Positions 16,533 to 23,734 of a DNA stretch of 64,000 bases are shown here, one piece after another. The stretch is from Herpetosiphon sp042688385 (GTDB lineage Bacteria; Chloroflexota; Chloroflexia; Chloroflexales; Herpetosiphonaceae). The stretch lies in the NCBI RefSeq assembly GCF_042688385.1, contig NZ_JBHUPY010000007.1, positions 310,001-374,000 on the forward strand. The letters are read 5' to 3'. Positions within the stretch are counted from its first letter, which is position 1. Each line of letters opens with the position of its first letter. The translations under genes and the position numbers were made by a program. A model generated the notes under the pieces. That model was not told the DNA's origin, did no database searches, and saw only the letters and a program-made list of their open reading frames with translations.

Positions 16533-17404
16533 GAGCCATGCTCGCACGCCTGGAGAATACTGGCAGTTGAACGATTGGGCAATTGTTCGCGCGCAAAACC
16601 AAACGGCGCAATCAAGCCATAATGTTCGTCGCTGCCAATAAATCCAAGCAACTGCTGATCGATTGCGCTGCGTAAATGGGTATCAGCAGGGCGCATCGCA
16701 AACGCCCCATAGCCAATACTCAGATTACCATCGATGATTGGCGGCACAAATGGCTGAGCACGTTCAACCTGATTTGGCGCTTGCTGAACTAAGAGATCGA
16801 CGCTAATGTCGGTTAAGGCTAAGCCATCGGCCCGCCCGGCGAGCACTGCCGCCAAGCCAGTTTGCACATCGGGCACAAATAATAATTGCTGAGCATCAAT
16901 CCCAAGGATTTGGGCGATTGTTGCTTCCTCAGCGCCGCGCATCACCGCCAACCACCGATCAGGTCGCCGAAAATCGCTAAAACTCTGAATACGCAGGGGA
17001 TTGCCAAACTGAACCAAGATCGCGGGACTCAGGGCAAAAGTTGGTTGACTAAAAGCCAACAGCTGGGCACGTTCGCAGGTAATAAACATGCCGCTAGCAA
17101 TCAGATCAAACTTGCCAGCCTGCAAGCCAGGAATTAAATCGGCCCACTCGGTCTGAACCCATTCAAGCTGAGGGATGCCTAAGCGCTGCATAACCCATGT
17201 CATTACCACCGCCGCCTCGCCGTGCATCTCGCCGCTGGCACTACGATAAGCAAACGGAGCTTCGGGAGCATAGCCAATCCGGATCATGCCAGTGCGTTGG
17301 GCACGTTCTAAGGTTGTTTCCACCGGAGTTGTCAGCCACCAGATTAAAGCAGTGGTAACAATAATCAGCGTTAAACCAGCAAAGCTCCACCATGCTCGAC
17401 GCAT
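16529..17404 (-). CDS. Extracellular solute-binding protein, family 3, membrane-anchored
   Basis: A 291-residue protein with an N-terminal membrane segment (~5-25, WWSFAGLTLIIVTTALIWWL, no lipobox) and a periplasmic-binding-protein type II fold. Family features: MIRIGYAPEAPFAYR, WADLIPGLQAGKFDLIASGM, RAQLLAFSQPTF, and FGFAREQ at the C-terminus. Such domains bind amino acids or small anions. There is no permease or ATPase gene nearby; instead the gene overlaps a hybrid histidine kinase by four bases. I infer that it presents a ligand to that kinase rather than to a transporter. GGAGG lies 8 bases before the ATG. Confidence 0.85.
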   Translation of the reverse strand: MRRAWWSFAGLTLIIVTTALIWWLTTPVETTLERAQRTGMIRIGYAPEAPFAYRSASGEMHGEAAVVMTWVMQRLGIPQLEWVQTEWADLIPGLQAGKFDLIASGMFITCERAQLLAFSQPTFALSPAILVQFGNPLRIQSFSDFRRPDRWLAVMRGAEEATIAQILGIDAQQLLFVPDVQTGLAAVLAGRADGLALTDISVDLLVQQAPNQVERAQPFVPPIIDGNLSIGYGAFAMRPADTHLRSAIDQQLLGFIGSDEHYGLIAPFGFAREQLPNRSTASILQACEHGS

Positions 17405-17584
17405 GCCAAAACCTCCAGCGCAAGAGGTTGCAGCAAGCTCACCAATTGCGAACTGCGATCAGCGAGTCAAGCGCAAAGTGCCTGATACTATTGGGCTATA
17501 GTATAACGCAGCTAGTTGAGGATAGCACTAGTACTACGCCGTTATCCGTACTAAAGAACTAGTGCACAGAGCTGAGGCCAGCAA

Positions 17585-17614
17585 AAAGCCCGGACTCGTG
17601 TGAGTCCAGGCTTT
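17585..17614 (-). terminator. Terminator of the zinc-ribbon gene
   Basis: A 13-bp stem with one mismatch (AAAGCCCGGACTC at 17585-17597 against 17602-17614), short loop, A run on the left. It lies about 35 bases beyond the stop at 17649. Confidence 0.75.
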
Positions 17615-17648
17615 GCTTATAAGAGTGAGGATTGATTCCCCAGGGTTC

Positions 17649-18059
17649 TTACCAGCGGTTCGAGCGTGATGATGATTGTTGGCTTTGGAAGCAATCGCGG
17701 CAGTAAACTGGCTTGTCGCCACGTGGTACGAATGGCACTTGTGCAGGGCCGCCACATGATGAACAGGTGGTGGTGTGCATTTCGCGTTGACCGCGATCTG
17801 AGCTGAAGCCACCACGATCTGAGCTGTAACCACCACGGTCTGAGCCATAGCTGCTGCGGCTGTAGCCACCACCGCCGCCACGGCTTGAGCTTTCGTAGCC
17901 ACCGCCACCGCGATTTTGTTTGCGGGCTTGGCGGCAGTTTGAACAGCGAGTTGGCTCGTTGTCAAAGCCCTTTTGAGCGTAAAATTCTTGTTCGCCAGCG
18001 GTAAATACGAACTCGTTGCCACAATCGCGGCAGTTCAACGTCTTGTCGGTAAAGCTCAT
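17649..18059 (-). CDS. Double zinc-ribbon protein with a Gly/Arg/Ser/Tyr-rich disordered middle
   Basis: A 136-residue protein in three parts. Residues ~1-45 hold four cysteines in two CxxC knuckles (LNCRDCGNEF and TRCSNCRQ), typical of the small zinc-ribbon family found in many environmental bacteria. Residues ~48-95 are a low-complexity run of RGGGGY, YSRSSYGSDRGG and similar units. Residues ~98-128 hold a second knuckle pair (CSSCGG and YCRDC). The middle looks like the RGG/YG-rich tails of RNA-binding proteins that phase-separate, so an RNA- or nucleoid-associated role is plausible, but that is inference. GGAGAA precedes the ATG. A promoter at 18188-18216 would give a leader of about 120 bases. 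A 162-residue frame in another phase of the same strand is a shadow. Confidence 0.8.
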   Translation of the reverse strand: MSFTDKTLNCRDCGNEFVFTAGEQEFYAQKGFDNEPTRCSNCRQARKQNRGGGGYESSSRGGGGGYSRSSYGSDRGGYSSDRGGFSSDRGQREMHTTTCSSCGGPAQVPFVPRGDKPVYCRDCFQSQQSSSRSNRW

Positions 18060-18187
18060 TAGCTTGTTTCTCCAACTATGGTAAGGGATTCCAATTGTTT
18101 CAGGTTGGAGTCACGAAGCTCAGGGAAGAGATTGCATATCCACTCAGTCCGAGGTAATGTGAGGAACCAAACCATGTCAACGCAATC

Positions 18188-18216
18188 ATTGTACCAAAAC
18201 TATCTACAATTTACAA
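18188..18216 (-). promoter_or_regulatory. Promoter of the zinc-ribbon gene
   Basis: Minus strand: TTGTAA (18216-18211), 17 bases, TACAAT (18193-18188). It implies a leader of about 120 bases before the start at 18059. Confidence 0.55.
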
Positions 18217-18295
18217 GAGGCAAAATGTGCTTTTTTGCCACGAGTTTAATCATGCGGGGTAGCTAGGGGTGAAAAAGTGGTTAAACTATGGTGGC

Positions 18296-18331
18296 AAAGG
18301 GTAGGTAGCTAGTTAGCCCACCCTACCCTTT
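18296..18331 (-). terminator. Terminator of the heat-shock operon
   Basis: AAAGGGTAGG at 18296-18305 pairs with 18322-18331. The hairpin lies 12 bases past the dnaJ stop. Confidence 0.6.
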
Positions 18332-18342
18332 ACCCAACATGC

Positions 18343-19479
18343 TTAGCTGCCGAAGATTTTGCTCCAGAAGCCACGCTCTTTTTGCTCGAAATGATCCATG
18401 CCCATGGTCTCGCCAAGTTTCTGGAACAGTTCGCGCTGGTCTTCGTTGAGTTTGGTTGGCACGCGCACTTTAACCACGACCATTTGATCACCACGGCGGC
18501 CTAAGTTGCGTCCCGATGAATCGATGTAGGGCACGCCTTTGCCGCGCAAGGTAAAGACTGTCCCATCTTGAGTGCCCGCTGGCACATTCAACGGCTCGTC
18601 GCCATCAACGGTTGGCACGTTTAATTGTGCACCCAAGGCTGCTTGCACAATGTTAATTGGCAGTTGCAACAGAATATTGTTCTCTTCACGCACAAAGAAA
18701 TCGTGTGGCTGCACCCGTAAATTAACATAGAGATCGCCAGCAGAGCCACCACTTGGCCCGCTATCGCCAGCACCACCAATTCGAATCCGCATGCCATCAT
18801 CAACCCCAGCTGGTACGGTCAATTTGCGCTTGACGGTTTCACGAACGCGGCCTTCGCCGCGACAGGTTTTACATGGAATCGGAATAATCACGCCGCGCCC
18901 AGAACATTGATCACAGGTGGTGACGGTGACCATATTCAGGAACGTGCGCACCCGCATCTCACCTGAGCCTTGGCATTTAGGACAGCGGGTTGGCTCGGTG
19001 CCAGGTTCAGCGCCGGTGCCGCCACAAGGCCCACACGATTCAAGCCGCCGGTAATCAAGCTCTTTTTCGGTGCCAAAAATTGCTTCTTCAAAGCTAATCA
19101 CCAAATCGGCGCGTAAATCGGCTCCTTGGCGCGCGCCACCACGGTTGCCGCCGCGTGCACCTTGGCCAAAGAAGGCATCGAAGATGGTGCTAAATGGATC
19201 ACCGCCAGCGCCACCAAAGCCCGAAAATGGGTCGAAGCCTTGGCCGCTACTGCCAGCGTGACCAAATTGATCGTACATGCGGCGCTTTTGATCGCTCGAA
19301 AGCACCTCGTAGGCTTCGGTTGCCTCTTTGAATTTGTTTTCGGCTTCTGCATTGCCGGGGTTGCGGTCGGGGTGATATTGCATGGCCAACTTGCGGTAGG
19401 CCTTTTTGATCTCGTCAGGTGAGGCACTTTTGCCCACACCTAGTACTTCGTAGTAGTCGCGTTTTGCCTCAGTTGCCAT
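18343..19479 (-). CDS. dnaJ: Chaperone DnaJ
   Basis: A 378-residue type I Hsp40 that hands unfolded proteins to DnaK and stimulates its ATPase. Domains in order: J domain (1-~70, YHPDRNPG with the HPD triad), Gly/Phe-rich linker (~75-110, GFDPFSGFGGAGGDPF), zinc domain with four CxxCxGxG repeats (CGPCGGTG, CPKCQGSG, CDQCSGRG, CKTCRGEG, ~145-215), then two beta-barrel substrate domains. It is the last gene of the hrcA-grpE-dnaK-dnaJ cluster. A 245-base gap with dispersed repeats separates it from dnaK, so it may also have its own transcript. Confidence 0.98.
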   Translation of the reverse strand: MATEAKRDYYEVLGVGKSASPDEIKKAYRKLAMQYHPDRNPGNAEAENKFKEATEAYEVLSSDQKRRMYDQFGHAGSSGQGFDPFSGFGGAGGDPFSTIFDAFFGQGARGGNRGGARQGADLRADLVISFEEAIFGTEKELDYRRLESCGPCGGTGAEPGTEPTRCPKCQGSGEMRVRTFLNMVTVTTCDQCSGRGVIIPIPCKTCRGEGRVRETVKRKLTVPAGVDDGMRIRIGGAGDSGPSGGSAGDLYVNLRVQPHDFFVREENNILLQLPINIVQAALGAQLNVPTVDGDEPLNVPAGTQDGTVFTLRGKGVPYIDSSGRNLGRRGDQMVVVKVRVPTKLNEDQRELFQKLGETMGMDHFEQKERGFWSKIFGS

Positions 19480-19489
19480 ACATATCCCT

Positions 19490-19720
19490 TATGTAGAAGG
19501 ATGAAGGATGAGGGATGAATTATGAACATCCCCAGCATCCACACCTTAGTTAATCTTGTAGAAGGATGAGGGATGAATTATGAACATCCCCAAACCTTTA
19601 TACCTTAGGTTTGTAATGTAAGTTCTGCGCTTGATGTCTAAATTACATATTCAATAATAAAGAATGAAATAACCTTTCTAAATTCATAATTCGTCTATTT
19701 CATCCTTCATAATTCATAAT
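19490..19720. repeat. Direct repeats in the dnaK-dnaJ gap
   Basis: GAAGGATGAGGGATGAATT followed by ATGAACATCCCC occurs twice (about 19505-19535 and 19562-19592), with similar text around. The inverted word TTCATCCTTCATAATTCAT is near 19698. The same words occur at 7733 and 11770. No gene is present. Confidence 0.7.
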
Positions 19721-19724
19721 TCCG

Positions 19725-21581
19725 TTAGAGTTCTACTTCGTCGGCGTTGCCTTGTTCTTGGCTGGAGGTTTCTGGCTCGATGCCAAAATCGGGTGCTGGC
19801 TTGAGCCGTTGCATTGCCACGCTCAATTCAGCAGTGCGATTGTTGATCGCTTCCATATCGTCGCCATCAAGCACCGCGCGCAGGGCCGCAATCCGATCTT
19901 CGACGGTGTTTCGAGCTGAGTAATCCACATTCTCATCTGCTTCGCGCAACATGCGATCGGCGGCGTAGATTACGCCATCGGCTTTGTTGCGAGTTGCAAT
20001 TTGATCGCGACGAAGGGCATCACTATCGGCGTGATCTTCAGCATCGCGAATCATCGAGGCAATTTCATCATCGTTTAGGCCCGATGATGGCGTGATGGTG
20101 ATTTTTTGCTCTTTATTCGTCGCTTTATCGGTCGCGCTGACATTAACAATCCCATTGGCATCAATATCAAAAATAACTTCAATTTGCGGCACGCCACGCG
20201 GCGCGGCAGGAATGCCATCGAGGGTAAAGCGCGCCAACGATTTATTGTGACGGGCTTCAGCGCGTTCACCTTGCAACACATGAATTTCGACGCTATTTTG
20301 ATTATCGCTCGCAGTTGAGAAAATTTGCGAGCGCTTGGTCGGAATCGTGGTGTTGCGATCAATCAGCGGAGTCATTACGCCGCCATAGGTTTCGATGCCC
20401 AAGGTTAATGGCGTTACGTCAAGCAACAGCACATCGGTTACATCGCCCGAAAGCACGCCCGCCTGAATTGCCGCGCCAATCGCCACCACTTCATCGGGAT
20501 TCACGCCTTTGTGTGGGTCTTTGCCAAAGAATTTTTTGACGGCTGCTTGCACAGCTGGCATGCGGGTTTGACCACCAACCAAAATCACTTCATCAACTTC
20601 GCTGGCCTTCAAACCAGCATCTTGCAAAGCGAGCTTGATTGGTTTGAGCGTGCGTTCGACCAAATCGGCGGTCAATTGCTCAAGTTTGGCGCGGGTTAAA
20701 GTCGTGTTCAAGTGTTTGGGGCCGCTAGCATCGGCGCTGATAAATGGAAGCGAAATATCGGTTTGCAGCACGCTCGAAAGTTCTTGCTTGGCCTTTTCGG
20801 CAGCTTCTTTCAAGCGTTGCAAGGCCATGCGGTCGCTGCGCAAATCGATATTATTTTCGCGTTGAAACTCACTTGCCAGCCAGTCGATAATCTTTTGATC
20901 GAAATCATCGCCGCCGAGGTGGGTATCGCCGTTGGTTGCGCGAACCTCGAATACCCCATCGCCAAGCTCCAAAATTGAAACGTCGAAGGTGCCGCCACCA
21001 AGGTCATAGACGACAATTAATTCGTTGGTGTTGCGATCCAAGCCATAGGCCAAGGCGCTGGCGGTTGGCTCGTTGATGATGCGCAATACTTCGAGGCCAG
21101 CAATTTTGCCAGCATCTTTGGTCGCTTGACGCTGCGAATCATCAAAATAGGCCGGAACCGTAATCACAGCTTGGGTGACAGGCTCGCCCAAATAGGCTTC
21201 GGCATCGGCTTTGAGTTTTTGCAAAATCATGGCCGAAACTTCTTGGGGCGAATAATCGCGACCGCCCATCAAAACTCGCGCATCGCCATTGGGCGCGCTG
21301 GTCATGCGATAGGGAATCAAATCTTTATCACGTTGAACGCTAGGATGATCTAATTTACGGCCAATAAAGCGCTTGACTGAGTAAATTGTATTTTCGGGAT
21401 TGGTGACCGATTGGCGCTTGGCCACTAAGCCAACCGTGCGTTCACCGTTTTTGCTCAAGGCGACAATTGAAGGCGTGGTGCGTGCGCCTTCAGCGTTGGG
21501 AATCACCACCGCCTCGCCACCTTCCATGACCGCAACCACTGAATTGGTTGTTCCAAGGTCAATACCGATCACTTTACCCAT
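19725..21581 (-). CDS. dnaK: Chaperone DnaK (Hsp70)
   Basis: A 618-residue Hsp70 ATPase chaperone. The N-terminus KVIGIDLGTTNSVVAV, the VPAYFDDSQRQATKDAG and IVYDLGGGTFDVS motifs and VILVGGQTRMPAVQ define the nucleotide-binding domain (~1-360). The linker region reads DVLLLDVTPLTLGIET, and the substrate-binding domain and helical lid follow. The start ATG at 21581 gives the usual DnaK N-terminus; the longer frame (to 21614) would add 11 residues from the inverted repeat at 21607-21665. GGAG lies about 10 bases upstream. It sits between grpE and dnaJ, under the HrcA-CIRCE promoter. Confidence 0.99.
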   Translation of the reverse strand: MGKVIGIDLGTTNSVVAVMEGGEAVVIPNAEGARTTPSIVALSKNGERTVGLVAKRQSVTNPENTIYSVKRFIGRKLDHPSVQRDKDLIPYRMTSAPNGDARVLMGGRDYSPQEVSAMILQKLKADAEAYLGEPVTQAVITVPAYFDDSQRQATKDAGKIAGLEVLRIINEPTASALAYGLDRNTNELIVVYDLGGGTFDVSILELGDGVFEVRATNGDTHLGGDDFDQKIIDWLASEFQRENNIDLRSDRMALQRLKEAAEKAKQELSSVLQTDISLPFISADASGPKHLNTTLTRAKLEQLTADLVERTLKPIKLALQDAGLKASEVDEVILVGGQTRMPAVQAAVKKFFGKDPHKGVNPDEVVAIGAAIQAGVLSGDVTDVLLLDVTPLTLGIETYGGVMTPLIDRNTTIPTKRSQIFSTASDNQNSVEIHVLQGERAEARHNKSLARFTLDGIPAAPRGVPQIEVIFDIDANGIVNVSATDKATNKEQKITITPSSGLNDDEIASMIRDAEDHADSDALRRDQIATRNKADGVIYAADRMLREADENVDYSARNTVEDRIAALRAVLDGDDMEAINNRTAELSVAMQRLKPAPDFGIEPETSSQEQGNADEVEL

Positions 21582-21606
21582 ATTGCTATTGCTCCACAGA
21601 CAGCGA

Positions 21607-21665
21607 CAAAGCATCGTTAAGCGACAGCCACGAACGGCAGCGATGCCACTTATAACGATGCTTTG
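21607..21665 (-). other. Inverted repeat between grpE and dnaK
   Basis: CAAAGCATCGTT (21607-21618) pairs perfectly with AACGATGCTTTG (21654-21665), enclosing 35 bases. It fills the gap between the grpE stop and the dnaK ribosome site, and has no T run in the direction of transcription. It is better explained as an RNA processing or stability element, or as a partial attenuator, than as a terminator. Confidence 0.6.
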
Positions 21666-21676
21666 CCTAGGTGCTC

Positions 21677-22192
21677 CTACTTGCCGACTTTGACGACCGT
21701 TGGACGCAAGACCCGTTCGCCGAGCTTGTAGCCGCGGCGCAATTCGGCCACGACTTTGTTTGATTGGGCTTCGTCGCCTTCTTCAAACATAATTGCTTCG
21801 TGAACATTGGGGTCGAATTCTTCATCAACGGCGGGAATTGGTTGCAGGCCAGCGCCCTCAAGCACCGTTTCAAATTTACGTTGTACTTGTTTAACGCCGC
21901 CAATCCACTGATTGTTTTCAATTTCAGCGGGAATTTGGCCCATCGCCAAGAGCAGGTCGTCGAGCACTGGAAGCAATTTCAACATCAAACCAGCGCTAGC
22001 ATTGCGAATCAACTCCTCGCGTTCGCTTTCGGTGCGGCGTTTGTAATTTTTGAAATCGGCAATTGCGCGCATCCAGTTGGTTTTATGTTCTTCAACTTCG
22101 CGTTCGAGCGTGGCGATCCGTTCGTTCAGGCTTTCTGCATCGCCTTCAGGATTGGTATCGTCAGTTGATTGTGCTTGCACTTCTTCCGTCAT
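21677..22192 (-). CDS. grpE: Nucleotide exchange factor GrpE
   Basis: A 171-residue co-chaperone that releases ADP from DnaK. It shows an acidic N-terminal tail, a long coiled-coil helix (ERIATLEREVEEHKTNWMRAIADF), the conserved NYKRRTESEREE stretch, LLPVLDDLLLAM, and the C-terminal beta domain with FDPNVHEAI and LRRGYKLGERVLRPTVVKV. It lies between hrcA (58 bases upstream) and dnaK (95 bases downstream). Confidence 0.98.
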   Translation of the reverse strand: MTEEVQAQSTDDTNPEGDAESLNERIATLEREVEEHKTNWMRAIADFKNYKRRTESEREELIRNASAGLMLKLLPVLDDLLLAMGQIPAEIENNQWIGGVKQVQRKFETVLEGAGLQPIPAVDEEFDPNVHEAIMFEEGDEAQSNKVVAELRRGYKLGERVLRPTVVKVGK

Positions 22193-22250
22193 GAGAACTC
22201 CATACCTCCGTAAAGATCAAATTTGTATTATCACAGTCTAGTGTGAGGCA

Positions 22251-23315
22251 CTATTCTGTTGGTTCTATTTTGCGTTCGCCGTATAAATCGCCCATCAGAT
22301 CGCTCATAACCCCAGCGATATAACGCACGCTAGAGATTGAGCGTGGATAGGCCATGCGGCGCGGCCCTAAAACTCCGACGACTCCGGCAACATCGCCATT
22401 AACTCCGTAGCGCGAAAGAATCACGCTATAATCGCGCAACTCATCGCGGCTATGCTCGCCGCCGATAATCACTTGCACGCCATCGGAGGCCAAAGCTTGG
22501 GGAATGAGCGATTCGAGCATCGTGCCGCCTTCGAGAATCGAAAGCACCTCGCGTACCCGCGTCACCTGGCCAAACTCTGGTTGATGCAGCATTTCAAGCA
22601 AGCCATCGTGATGAATTAATTCGTTGACATGCTCCTCGAATTGTTGCATTGCCCGCGCCACGCTCTCGATCACCAGCATTTCAAAACTGCTGAGCGGTGG
22701 CTGGGCCACAGGCTGCGTCAACGCAAGCGCCGCAATCGCCTTGGCCGAAGCTTCATGACAAAGCTCGTTAATCCGGCCAGCGATTCTGCTAAGTTGCTCT
22801 TGGGTGGTGTTGGGGTCGGCGGGCAGCGTTTGTTGCTTAACCGAGCCTTCGTGCAACACCAACACCATCAACACCAAGGCATCGTTGATCGCAATCAATT
22901 CAATATGTTTAAAGCGACTTTCATAGGCGCGCGGTGGGGTAACCACGGCTGCGGTTTGGGCAGTTCGGGCCAAAACCGCTGCTGCCAAATGAATCCATTG
23001 GTTCAATTCCGAGCGGATTTGATAGAACTGATGTTGGATCATGCGCTGTTCTTGGGTGGAAAGCGCCGCCCGATCCATCAAATTTTCGACAAAGAAGCGA
23101 TAGCCAGCATCGGTGGGCAAGCGCCCTGCAGACGTATGCAAATGGGTCAAAAGGCCAGCATCTTCTAAGGCCGCCATTTCGTTGCGGACAGTTGCTGAGC
23201 TAACCCCTAAACTCCGCGCAAGATCTTGCGAGGCGACTGGTGTTGCCGTATCGATATATTGTTGGATCACTGCCTTAAGCACCCGTCGTCGCCGCTCATT
23301 GAGTTCTAGATTCAT
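22251..23315 (-). CDS. hrcA: Heat-inducible transcription repressor HrcA
   Basis: A 354-residue repressor that binds CIRCE and is kept active by GroE. The N-terminal winged helix has RRRVLKAVIQQYIDTATPVAS and LGVSSATVRNEMAALEDAGLL; the HTSAGRLPTDAGYRFFV motif follows near residue 58. The C-terminal part carries GGEHSRDEL and YSVILSRYGVNGDVAGVVGVLGPRRMAYPRSISSVRY. It is the first gene of the operon it controls; the CIRCE at 23329-23355 ends 13 bases before its start. GAGGTGAGCG precedes the ATG. Confidence 0.98.
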   Translation of the reverse strand: MNLELNERRRRVLKAVIQQYIDTATPVASQDLARSLGVSSATVRNEMAALEDAGLLTHLHTSAGRLPTDAGYRFFVENLMDRAALSTQEQRMIQHQFYQIRSELNQWIHLAAAVLARTAQTAAVVTPPRAYESRFKHIELIAINDALVLMVLVLHEGSVKQQTLPADPNTTQEQLSRIAGRINELCHEASAKAIAALALTQPVAQPPLSSFEMLVIESVARAMQQFEEHVNELIHHDGLLEMLHQPEFGQVTRVREVLSILEGGTMLESLIPQALASDGVQVIIGGEHSRDELRDYSVILSRYGVNGDVAGVVGVLGPRRMAYPRSISSVRYIAGVMSDLMGDLYGERKIEPTE

Positions 23316-23328
23316 CGCTCACCTCGCT

Positions 23329-23355
23329 TTAGCACTCTTGGCCGCCGAGTGCTAA
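23329..23355. promoter_or_regulatory. CIRCE operator (HrcA binding site)
   Basis: TTAGCACTC (23329-23337), nine bases, GAGTGCTAA (23347-23355). This is a perfect match to the consensus inverted repeat. It lies in the leader of hrcA, downstream of the promoter at 23401-23429. Confidence 0.98.
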
Positions 23356-23400
23356 CTCGGTAAGTTATAAGATTGGCGTGCTCGCCGCACGCCGCTGAAT

Positions 23401-23429
23401 ATTGTAACACGCCGCGAAAGAGCTAGCAA
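23401..23429 (-). promoter_or_regulatory. Promoter of the hrcA-grpE-dnaK-dnaJ operon
   Basis: Minus strand: TTGCTA (23429-23424), 17 bases, TACAAT (23406-23401). A second possible -10, TATAAC, lies nearer CIRCE (about 23364-23369) but has no -35. Confidence 0.6.
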
Positions 23430-23461
23430 CGGGGCCACGCCAGCTCTTACATCGCTCTAAC

Positions 23462-23511
23462 ATTCAGCCAATTTAAACCAGTTGCGACTTAATCTCAAAA
23501 ATTGGCTGAAT
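23462..23511. promoter_or_regulatory. 13-bp inverted repeat between divergent hrcA and M4 protease promoters
   Basis: ATTCAGCCAATTT (23462-23474) is perfectly complementary to 23499-23511, with 24 bases between. It is placed between the two divergent promoters, so it could be an operator or a structural insulator. It has no coding potential. Confidence 0.45.
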
Positions 23512-23539
23512 TTCCGTTAGAACTATATCGCAAGAACTA

Positions 23540-23568
23540 TGCACATTTTGCCGAGAATCGGCTATAAT
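23540..23568 (+). promoter_or_regulatory. Promoter of the M4 protease gene
   Basis: TGCACA (23540-23545), 17 bases, then a perfect TATAAT (23563-23568). Confidence 0.6.
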
Positions 23569-23575
23569 CGCCAAA

Positions 23576-23734
23576 CGCTATTGCAATATGATCATCAAGT
23601 GCTATGAGGAGGTTTCGAATTTGGGTCGGGGAGAAACTCTGCTGATTGAGGAGCAGGTAGCATCGGGGGGTCTGGCAACTCACCTTATAGCGTGATGCTG
23701 AATGTCAATAGTTTTTAGTGTGTAAGGAAGGTCT
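23576..23734 (+). other. Long 5' leader of the M4 protease, possibly structured
   Basis: About 160 bases separate the presumed transcription start from the ATG. They include CTGCT/AGCAG (23639-23643 with 23652-23656) and AGCATC/GATGCT (23659-23664 with 23694-23699) pairings, and G-rich runs. I could not match it to a known riboswitch class. Confidence 0.3.

Noticed and set aside
17534..18022. 162-codon frame on the same strand as the zinc-ribbon gene
   Set aside because: It is a shifted reading of the Gly/Arg/Ser repeat (Ala/Val/Gln-rich) and the zinc-ribbon frame has the cysteine motifs and the ribosome site.
22629..23168. 179-codon frame antisense to hrcA
   Set aside because: hrcA is certain on the other strand, with its CIRCE operator.
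23576..23734. Known riboswitch in the M4 protease leader
   Set aside because: I compared it with cyclic-di-GMP, SAM, cobalamin, TPP, glycine and ydaO-type consensus elements from memory and found no convincing match; kept only as an unassigned leader.
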